Positions 38,601-50,600 of a DNA stretch of 64,000 nt are shown here, one piece after another. Position 1 is the first letter of the stretch, and every line of letters starts with the position of its first letter. The stretch is from Plectrocnemia conspersa (lineage: Eukaryota > Arthropoda > Insecta > Trichoptera > Polycentropodidae): the NCBI GenBank assembly GCA_009617715.1, contig VTFK01000267.1, positions 186,001 to 250,000 on the forward strand, written 5' to 3'. The notes under the pieces were generated by a model that saw only the letters and a program-made list of their open reading frames with translations, was not told where the DNA came from and searched no databases. Made by a program: the position numbers and the translations under genes.

Positions 38601-41600
38601 TCAAATGTTCTGCATTGTATTGGTTCATTTGTTAAAATTATTTTATCAATGGTTTTCAATCTGTGGGTTGCATAAAATAATAATTAATATCATAAAATTT
38701 TCTTTATTCTACTTTATTATATCTCTAGTTTAAAAATATATAATAGTTAATTATGTAAATAAAATCTTCCATGGGCTAAATTTGTTATGCCAAGCTTTGT
38801 CACTCTTTAAAAGTAATTTACGATTGTGTTTTATTACTTTAGCTTGTTGATGCAAAGAGTTCTTTGATTGTCCCCCACATGTTGATGCAAAGAGTTCTTT
38901 GATTGTCCCCCACATGTGAAGTTGTGGCGACAATAAAAATATTTTCGTCTTGAAATATTTTTTTTCTTGTAGTACACACCTTCATATGTCATCACAAAAC
39001 ATTAAACGTCAGAAATCGTAAAAGATAGTTATTACCCGTCCCGCCGGCTACCGCCAGTGGACGAAATCGACAAATATACCCGACCCGCCGTATAAGTGTT
39101 AACTAAAATAGTTTTAAAAATTCCAGAGCCTCAAAACTTTTTTGTTTTAACCTTCATCCGTCCCTCAAATCGACTGTACACTAAAGTCCCTCGGGTCTTT
39201 TTCGACCCAGGCAGAAATTTTTGACTTAAAAGAAACAAAATGCAAATTAATTAAATTAATTTTATTAGTAACGGTAATGTTGACTGTTTACGAATAATAA
39301 AGAGCGATTTATGGGTTAATTATTTATTTATTACATTTATTACATACATTATAGGAAAGTGCCTTACAAATAAATCTTTTACAATATTTACATTCTAATG
39401 CATGTTTATTGTCCGATTTTGGGCAAATGTGACATCTACCTTTTTTTTGAACACGTATCCTTGCTGTTGGTACTTCTAAAGGAGATGTAGTTGTGCATTT
39501 TTGTTCTAATATAAATTGTTGTCTTTTATCAATAATTTGCCAACGGTTTCAATGAAAATTCTCCTTTAATAATTTTTTTTTATATTTTAATCTGGATAAA
39601 CTCATGTAAATATAATAAATGCTTTTGATATAGATATATCTAATATATTGGCAAAAAAAGTAATTGGTCATCTATAGGTTTTTCTTCGAGTACTGTAATT
39701 GGCTATTTTTGTCTAAGGTATCAACTCCTCCTTTCGTTGCATTATAATCTAATATAATGTTAGGTTTATTTTCAGAACCACCTGACAATTCCTTTGTTAT
39801 GTGAAGAGTGCTCTGAAAAACAACACATTTCTTTTTTTTAGGAATGTATGACACTAAAGATGTATTCTTTGTAAATGCAAATTTTGAAGTAAAAATTGCT
39901 TTGCCTTTTACTTCGAGCAATACGGGTGAAATTGACGTTTTATTTTTTTGAATAGTGCCAATCATAGTATTTTTTTTTATAAGTAACATTTGACCTTGTT
40001 CATAAGAAATGAAAAAGTTGTCAACTGTTACATTTCTCCCATCAAGTTGTTGACACAAATCTAAAACCACTCGCCTTCCTTGATTCCTTTCAGGTGCTTC
40101 ACCAGCTATTTTTCCAGTGTATATATCTATATTCCAAACATAACTATTTTTGCTAGCACCCAACATTTAATCCCATATTTAGCCGGCTTTTTTGACATGT
40201 ATTGTCGAAACGGAATTATATGAAATCAATTGCTCATCGATTATTACATTTTCGCCCAGATTATAAAGGTATGGTAGTATTTCAACCCATTTATTCTAAA
40301 GTTCTCGAATTGGGGCTAATTTGTCAGTATTTCTTCTAGCAGCTCGTGTACTACGATCATCAAATCGAATGACTCGATATAATTTTGAATCGTTCTAGTG
40401 ACATAGTAGCCCTGAATATATGTCGACCCTTTGTTTCGTGCCATAAATTTTCCAAATCCTCATTATTCAATTTATATATACCAGCTAACAACAAAAGTCC
40501 AATATATGCATCCAATTTGATAATATCAATATTTTGCAATCCTCTTTATACACGATTTCCTTCCAAAATGGTATTTTGAATAATAATAGTTTTTATAGAA
40601 TTTGCAAACAATAATTGAAATGCAGAGTTCTGTTGATATGCGAGAAACAGCATACCTTGTGATTCCAGGGGTAGTTCTAATCATGTTTGATGATGATTGA
40701 CGGCTATGTTGAAGGCTTTGATCGCCATTTAATACCTTTATCTTTAGAAAAATATGATGTAGATCCAGGAGGTACATCATCTATGTCACTATCAGAAGTT
40801 TCAGTCAATTCTTCAATATGATCTGACGTCTCTGAGCAGGTATCATTTCCCGATGAAAATTCAAGTAAATTATCTTCTATTATAATTACTTTAAAAGAGT
40901 ATTTCTTAGAAGGTGATAAACAATAAACATCTGTTTGCGCAGGGAATTCCAATAATTTGACCTAAAATAGATTTGGGTCATTTTCGACCCGAGGGACTTG
41001 AGTGTTACTTTTTTTACAAGAGATAATCCAGGTAACATATTTATTTTTTCTTTTCAAAAATTAGTTTATTATCTGAACAAAATCAAAGTCACGAAATTAC
41101 AGATATGTAGTATTAATATTTTAAGATATATTTGCAAAACAAAATCGCTTCGGGTCGAAAAAGACCCGAGGGACGGATGAAGGTTAAGGCAGTATTTACT
41201 TATATGTATATACAGATTTCTTTCTATTAATATATCCTACATATTATTTATTCGTAATAGTGAAATCAGTTATCATCAAACTGTTAATCGTGTACTAAAT
41301 AAATAAAAATGTATTTAAATATTTTTTACTCACTTTACGGTCAATATAATGATAATATTTGCATAGCAACCAACCATGCAACTTTGACATTTTGTTTGAT
41401 ATGTTCATATCGTAACAGACAAACAGTATTTTTTCAACTACTAACAAATACAATGAAAAACACACACATCCAATAGAGATGAACACTTGATGAAATTTTA
41501 AATTTATTATTTATGTTTGTGTGTTGTGTTTTATAAAATACGGAGTTTTAATTCTAGGATTAGTAAATTTTCAAACTATTGCTATAATTTTTTTAAATTC

Positions 41601-44600
41601 TGAGACTATAAAATCTCTCCATTTTCACGAGTGAACCGAAGCTATGTATTTATGGTGATTTTTCTTCTGATCTCAGTTTGTCTCTTCTGATATTGTCTGG
41701 AACGAATCATCACCAATGAACTGGAACACCTTCAAAACTTCTCAAAGTTCTAGGAGGGTCATATTCTGACCAATCCAATGTCACACTGGGGATATCTTCT
41801 AAAGACTGATAAACACATGACACGTGGTCTTTCATTTATGCGTACTTCTTTCACAAAAACTTCTTCAGAATCACTGTGGTCATTGATGTCTTCCTCATCT
41901 TCGCTATACGGTTGGAGAAGATGATCTTCAAAAGTTTCTTCTCTTTCATCCACAGTAAAAATCACAAAACAAAATAATTACAATTTTAAAATCGGTAATA
42001 ATTCTTAATTATCACAAAATGGTTAAAAAAACATAATACAATATTACAAAAAATTGTAGTAAAAAACAATTCAAGTCTACAAATTAAATTAAAAAAACAG
42101 TCAAATCTGTTATGAAAATATTTTTTAAAATGTCATTTCTGTGAAATTATATTGGAATACTTTTCACCCAAAGATATATATTTTTAACAGTGAAAATATC
42201 ATTTATTTGGTAGGTGCTCCAAATAATACGATTTCTAGAAGACCTCAAAGTAGGCCTCTGTTTCAGTGATGACCTCCTCAATCGACCCAAATCTTTTACC
42301 ACCTAGCCATTTTTTCAAGTTTGGGAATAAATAATAGTCATATGGGGTCAATCCAGAGAATATGGCGGACGAGGAACCAATTCATAGCGCAATTCGTGGA
42401 ATTTTGCCATTGCGACGTTCGATTTGTGTGCCGGTACGTTGTCCTAGTGCAGTGGTCGGCAAACTTATTGGCCGAAGAGCCAAATATGTACATTACAACG
42501 ATTCAAAATAGTTCTGAGAGCCAAATCTGTTTTTTAATTTAGTAAACCTTTATTATAATTTTAAACCTTCATTAAATTACAGGTACACTGAATAAAACTT
42601 GATTTCACACTTAATAAAGATTTATTAGTTGATAAACAATAATATGAAAGTAAGGTATCCATAAATTTAAATCATGACAATGACTGACAAACACTTAATG
42701 CAAACAATGTCCTTGCATCTCCTTGGAAAGTTTCAGTAAGTCAGGTTTATATGTTGTTGTTTTTGATTTTAGGCATGATTCCAGGTTCTCATCAATAAGA
42801 CAACTTTTCAGTTTACTCTTGATAAAGTTCATGCTTGAAAAGGTTTGTTCGCATTAATATGTAGAACCAAAAGGAAAGAACAGCAAAACGCAAGCTTTTT
42901 TCAGCGGATCTTAAGAGTCAGGAATACTATTCCAAACGTTGAAAATGATCATGACTTCATTCTCCAGGTCTTTCAAAGCAGACCACTTGTGTTGTGAACT
43001 AAGATCACATTCGTTCTTCTCCGATATTTCCAAATCAATACAAAGACGTTCAAATTTGGAGCTCCATATTTTCTTGTTTTTTAAATCCTGCAATTATATT
43101 TCAAAGTTACTAATGTCAATGCCAAAAGGAGAAAATTTCAACTCAGTTTATTGTAGCATTGAGAAGATTTTTGTCGAATGCTAAGGTCGCTTTGAAACCT
43201 GCTGAGAAATGCTTTCCTCATATTTAAAATTGTTGTTTTGAAATGGTGTTTGTCAATAGAGGAATTATTTTCTTGGCGATGCTTCAGCAGGCTCGGAAAG
43301 TGAAACAATGTTTCCCTTTCAAAATCTTGAGCAAAAGTGTTTTAAAACGTTCTTTCTTGATAACCATCGAACCTTGTTATGAAGCAGAAAAGGCATTACT
43401 CACTCTTCATTTCAACTAAAAAATTCTCTGAATTGACGATGATTAAGAGTTTTAGCTACAATGGAGTTGATGATCGTGATCACTAATCCCATAACTTTAC
43501 TAATTTCTTCCGGAAATATCTGCGCACAAAGCGCATCTTGGTGAATAATGCAATGATAAACCAATATCTCGTAATTATTTTTTTTCTTTCAAAATGGCAA
43601 CAAACCCTTTTCTGACGCCAGTCATACTTTTGGCCCCGTCTGTAACCGCCAAATACGCAGATTGACAGCTGTCACATACTACTACGCTAATTCTATCGGA
43701 CGAAACAGATACTACGTCACGCTCCGCGTACACATTCAACGTTGCATGGAAAGGACACTCGACCAGAATTAGCGCCGGGCCCGTGGATATTTGTGCAGAG
43801 CGCACTCAAGGAGCCAAAGATGTCGGAGCCGCACTTTGCCGACCCTGTCCTAGTGGAAGAGCATTTTTTTATTCGACAAACATTGTCGCTTTCGCTTCAC
43901 ATCTGCATCAAATCGGTTCAACATCCCCTTTTCAAGGAAATCAATGTGAATCATACCGTTCGCTTCCCAAAAAACTATGACCACGATCTTGTTGGCCGAC
44001 AAACACCCCTTCTTCGGCTTTAATTCATTAGGAGCTGTCCACTGTTTCGACTGCTCCTTTGTCTCTAGTGTGTTGTGATGTATCCATGTTTCGTCCACGG
44101 TTACGAAACGGCGTAAAAAGTCCTTATTGCTGTTGAACATGCCCAAACACTCCTTCAAAATCACTAATTTTAATACAATATATATAATTAACTAATTAAT
44201 GATAACATCATCCAAACATAAGTATAGTTCAAATAAGAATGATTTACTGCAGAAATATGCAAGATATTCACGGCAATACATCATGACACAGACTATTGTA
44301 TCAAGCATCCGCTGCATCTCCACAGCAATCCTAGGCAGACCATTTTTTATTAATTCCAGATGATCAATGAATATGTATTTGGTCATAAAATGAGAAATTT
44401 TCTCTTTTTAAACCATTACCTGATGTTTCTGAATTTAAAAAATATCAAAATAGATCTAAACTATTTAAAAAACATCTTAAAAAAATGTTCAAAGCTTTAA
44501 AAATATTAATAGTTAATATTCCAAAAGTGAATAGGTGTCAATCCACAGGTTTCATACTGAATATCTAACATATTGTATCTGTTATAGGAAAAAACACACC

Positions 44601-47600
44601 GGTGCACGATATGCGACAGAAGTTTTATCAGTAATTACGCATTAAAAGCCCATTACGCCCGTCACAGAGGAGAGAAGCCTCACACTTGTGCCACTTGCGG
44701 CAAATCATTCTATAATACTACAGATCTGAAGGTAAGATACTCATCATTGTGAAATAAAGATATTTGATTTACAGTATAAACATTTATATTTAAAGGTACA
44801 TATTCGACTGCACACTGGAGAAAAACCATTAACTTGCGGAGAATGCGGTAAGACGTTCCGAAGACACTCAACTCTCTGTCAACACATCAAAAAGCATAAA
44901 GGAATCCGCGATCATGTGTGTCCTGTTTGTAACAAGGCATTCTTCGAGGTCTCTAAGCTGACGGCTCATATGAGAGTCCATACTGGTAGTTACGCTTTAA
45001 ATAAATTATAATCGTTTCTTATTTAAAATTAAACGGCGTTTGACAGGAGAGAAACCGTTTGAATGCAGCTATTGCGTGCGTCGTTTCGCACAACAGTCTG
45101 CGTTAATATACCATCAAAGGACTCACACGGGGGAGAAGCCGTATCCTTGCAAATTGTGCGACGCTCGGTTCACAACGTCTTCTGCTCGGAAAAATCATTT
45201 AGCCGTTCACACCGGAATAAAAAAGTATTATTTGTCATTTAGTTAAATGATGTATGACTTTGTTGACGATTGATTGGTTGTAGGTATCCTTGTACGATAT
45301 GCAATAAGGGATGCACAAATCGTTCCGAGCTTCGAATACATATGACGAAGCACACTGGTGAGAAATTGTTTCCATGCAACGAATGCGATCAGCGCTTCTC
45401 GACTGCGTCATATTTGGCTGTTCATAAGAGGAATCATAGTGGAGAAAATAAAAAATTATTAGTTTGCTCTGTTTGTTCCAAAGGTATATTATTATTATCA
45501 ATACATAGTTTATATTTAGTTAATTTTAAGTAGAAAAGTAAAGATTTCGTGTTTCAAATTGTTGAAAATTTACAGTATATTTTTTTAATACTTTAAGAGT
45601 CTAACGATTGTAATTTTGTTTGCACAAAAATAAGTAAAACCAGGAGTGTACTTCATTGCAATAATGATTTCATTGATTTGTTATTTAAAAATGAAAAAAC
45701 ATTGACAACACTCAAACATAATTAGACTTTTATGTTTAGTTGCGATAGACTATGATATATCGTACCTATTAAAATAATTTTAACTGAGTTTGAGCTCTGA
45801 ATTATAATTTTTAAAAGTAAAAAAAGTTTAAAATTTTTTTTTAAATCACTAAAAACTTCCTATTTAATAAAAATGTTCTGCTATTACAGAGTAATTCTGA
45901 AGATAAGGTAGTAGAACTAAGAATTAACAATAAAGTCTAATTTTTTAATTTATTGTTTTTAAAGTTTTTAGTAAAATTAATTGTGATTATAATAAATGGT
46001 TTACATGAAATATATTTATAGTTGAGATTTTTGCTTTAATATAACAATTATGATTATTTTTATAACAGAAACACTAAATATTTTTTTATGTAATACAATC
46101 AATTATAAATTCAATTCGCAATTATTTTTAGTATTTTATCAACAAAAAAGTGTTGAAAATTTTCTGTCATTAAAAAAATTAGAAGTTATTGAAATAAACA
46201 TAAACTTTGTCTTGCTTTTTGTGCTGAAATTGTCATGCTATTTTAAATTAATTAAAGCTGAAGATCGTAAAAGGATATCTTTATGTACAAAAATATCTGC
46301 CACCTGTCTTTGAATTTACAATCTTTCGTGTCACTTTTGTCAGTTGCAATTCCTGATAGTACTTCTCTCCACGTGAACTTTCTCCTGGAATACTTAGCAT
46401 GTATTAAAAATTAGATATGACAAATTTTATTGGATATTTTCAGCTTATTCAGACTCCGCATCGTACAAAAGACACATTCGAACTCATTCGGCTGCCGAAA
46501 ACGAAGCCAGTCAAGCAAACTCGAACAGCATGAGAGACGTGAACATAAAAATAGAAAAGGCTCCGGTATCCGGCGCTAAAAACTACGCTTGCACGCTATG
46601 TTCGAAATCGTATACGCAAGGCCAAAACTTGAAGAAGCACATGATAACACATGGTGTACTGAACACGGTAATTTTCATTATTAAGTTATTTGAAAGTAAA
46701 ATTTATGAAAAAAAATATTTTAGACAATGCTCCAGGTGTCTTGAGCATTGTCTAAGATTAATAATGCTTTAAATTGTAAATTTTTATCATTACAAAATTG
46801 CTTAACTGCCGGCACGAAATGAAAAGTGAATCAATCTTTAAATATTAACCCTTTCTGCTCGTAAGGTGCGTGAGACGCACCAGAGCTTGGCTCTATATTA
46901 CTCGTAGGGTGCGTTAGGCGCACCATTTCAATTAATAAAATATAAAGTCGATTTTTGGGTATTTCCTGTGCATGTTTTGAATGGCGTTTTTGCAGTGTTG
47001 TAGACAAGAGTTTCAAGAAGCATATCTTATCAAAAAAATATCATTTTTACTTGAATCAAGCTGGGGAGAGCTCATTTATCGCGATAAGTCGGGGTTTTTT
47101 GATGACTAAATTTAAATGCAGATGTGCCGTAGATTTCTCCCGAAGGCAATGGTTGGCGATCGTCCTTTGGTAGACACGCGTCAGTGACGTTTTTATTGCC
47201 TATTGGATTTCGACAGTCTTGGGTGTCCATAATTTGTGTCTAAGTAAGACTATAGTAATTAATAATTTTGTTTTAATTACTTATTTTTTAATTTTATTGT
47301 GAAATTATTTTTAAAAAAATATCAGTGCTATCGCTGAATTTAGTGATTGTAATGATAATATGTTTTGTAATGATAGTGATGGGGAGGATTTCATGTTTGA
47401 TTTTTCATCTTCCAATGATGATAGTAAAGAAAGTAACGTCGAAATTAGGCCTGTTGCCTTGAATCAAAGATGGAATACAGGCAATTAAAACAATAGCTAG
47501 GAAGAAACGGTACCTCAAACAAATCGCATCACATCAGAAAATTGGAAAATAATAACTAGTAATGACAAAGTACCTTATAAATAGCAATATTTCCGCAAAC

Positions 47601-50600
47601 TGTACAACCTATTGATTATTTTTAATTGTTTTACACTGATGAGTTGGTATTTTTCCATATTTGTTTCTTTATATAATAAATCAACATCCCACATATTATT
47701 AAACGTAGTGCCCTTTTTCGTGCATCACTTTGTTTATTTTTATATAAAAATACGCTATTTAAGCATTATTAGCTCGAATATATAAAATCACAAACAAATA
47801 TGTACCATAAAGCTACTGAAAAGCTAAAGTTTTGTCTATTTTTAATTAAGAAATATATAAAATAATATGACATTAACTGCAACGTTTCATTTGACCTTTT
47901 ATGGGACGTATTTTAGTTTTTAAAAATATACCTAACATCAGTTTATATAAACATAGATATACCTTGTGGGTTTTTTAATTGTTGTAAAACTGTACAATTT
48001 TGTACTTCTGCAAGCGATGTCAGCTTTCTTCGTTCGCAGGTAAATATATCTAAAACTGAGCGGCATGTCTTTGTTATTTGTGTAAATTTATTTATTAATG
48101 GTTAAAACATTTTTTGGTCCCATAAATATTTTTAAATGGGTGGTCGCCCTATTGTGTTAATTTATTGTTATGGATTATCAACCAATGGTACTTTGAAATA
48201 CAAAAAAAAATTAAAATGTAAATTAGAGATTTCTTCGTTTTTAGTATTAGATTATTCATATTTATACTCTACATATATAATTTAAATTTTTAAAAATAAT
48301 TTAACATTTTTCATTTTTCCCGAGCTGGCGACATACCTAGTACGAAAACGCTTACGAGTGCAAAGGGTTAATACAATAAGCTAGGCTTTTTTATTTGATT
48401 TCCAAATGACTGGAAGCAATTCTTTTCCTTTCAATGCTCTGGGAATTTCTGCTTTATAAACATTGGCTTAAATTTTAATTCACCAGCTAAGTTTCCACTA
48501 AGAACAATGTCAATCGGTTTTTAGAAGGTTTATGTCCAGGGGCAATTGATTCTTCCTTCGATTAAAATGTACGCTTAGGCATTTTTTTCTAAAATAAACC
48601 CATCTCATTTACATTGAATATTTGGCTAGGAGAATATTCTCCATCTATAATAATTTTTGACAATAAGGAAATAAATTCTTTTTCAGCATCTTTATCTACG
48701 TCACCCGATTTTCCAGTGAATTTAATATTATGTAAAGAATACCTTATTTTAAATTTGTTGAACCAACCATTACTCGCTTGAAACACCGTGTTAGAATCTT
48801 AGAGTCTTCCAATCTTCATTCAAACTAAGTCTTATGATTACTATGCAATGTCTTTTGGAAACAATCTTTAAAGATATATTCCCACGATTTATAACATATT
48901 CCTTAATTTTATTCTTGTTTTTCAAAATTAACATATGCATGGAAGCGAACAATTTTTGCATTATCGACAAAATGATTTTTCAAAAATGTGCGAAATAGTG
49001 AATTGTGCAAAATCAAGGACCACCTCTATTACTGTGGACTTATAATATGAAAGTATTGGGCAATGTATAATCAAACCAAATTTTTGTCAATAGGAGGGCG
49101 CAAAAACAGTTATCACTTCTCAGAAGTCAAAAATTCACATCAAAAGCAATAAAATTGTGCCATTGCCGTCGCAGTAAGAACGCTCGTTACAGAGCGTTCC
49201 CGCTGTGTCTTGTATAAACAATTAACTATATTAACTAAATAAATAAATAATAATCTACAAGACAATCTGATCGTTTTTAATGTTTTAATAAATTTCTAGA
49301 TTCCGGTGGAAGGTGTTAGTTCACCGAATATCCAGCAACAGATAAGACAGTCTCAACAGTCTCAGACTCAACAAGTACAGACTCAACAAGTGCAGACTCA
49401 ACAAGTACAGACTCAACAAGTACAGCAGCAACAGCAGCAGCAGCAACAATCGCAACAGATCGCTCAGCAACAGCAGCATCACCACCAGCATCAGATAGTA
49501 CAGCAACCGCAGCAGCTACAAGTTCAGACTATACAGATACACCCACAGCATGTTTCCGCACATCACGGTCAACCGATACAGATACACGTACGTTTTATTG
49601 CCTTAAAGATGCATCATTATGAATAAATTATATTTATTTAACTGATCTGCTTAGACTGTTGGGGTTCATCAAGTGCAACAGCAGCAGGTGCATGTTTCTT
49701 CGTCAGGTTGTCAGCCAGTCCAAATACCAAATATTGTCCAGGTATACTCACACTTCAAAATTATTTGATTATTATACACAGTACCCGGTCTAATTGGAAT
49801 ATAAATATTATACTTTTATATCCCACAAAATATCTACAAGGGATGCTGGGATATGATTCCCTTGAGTCGCATTGACGAGTATACTTGGAAAGACTAGAAG
49901 AATTTCGTTTTTGTGTGCCACTTAATTACCAGCGCTTGTGTTCTAGAGTAACTCCCCATTAAGTACAGCTTTTTTCTTCTTTTTCTAAGCATTTTTCTGT
50001 GTAAGGTTTACTTTGGTTTTTTATGGTGCAAGAACTTAAAACTGTTATGCCCTGAATATGTATTTAAATAATTAAAAGAGACTTCCTCCACGCGCCTCTA
50101 TTGATTAGGTCTACTTTTTTATAGCAATCACGTTATTGCTTTTCATCTATCTATTATTTCGAACACTGTCAATAAAAGGGTTCGAAATTCTTGTACGCTT
50201 TCCATTATTTTTACATTTAAAAGTTTTCCAATGGCCGATTTATTTTGGGAGCCTTGTCACTTAATGTTATGTTTTTCAAAGATATATATAATATCAAGGT
50301 CTTCAATATTGATTTTTTTTGAGATCTTCTAACATTTTTTTTTATATAAGAATATTTAAACATGCATATTTGCTTATATAGTGTTTTATTGTTTGTTCAG
50401 GTTCCTCCGGACACATCATGTTTGGGTCAACAGATCACCATGAGTCAAATTCACGATCAGACGGAGAGGCTACAATTTCAAAACTATCCCCTCCAAGCAG
50501 TCACAAACGTGTTAAGCGTTCCTCAAGGGCAGCCCGCGTATTACATCGTCGTCAACAACTCGAGTATAAAGAAAGATCCGCTCAGCACGGAGGGCGAAAT

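Noticed and set aside
49321..49506. Leucine-rich minus-strand frame
   Set aside because: It is the antisense of the CAG/CAA-rich zinc-finger exon.
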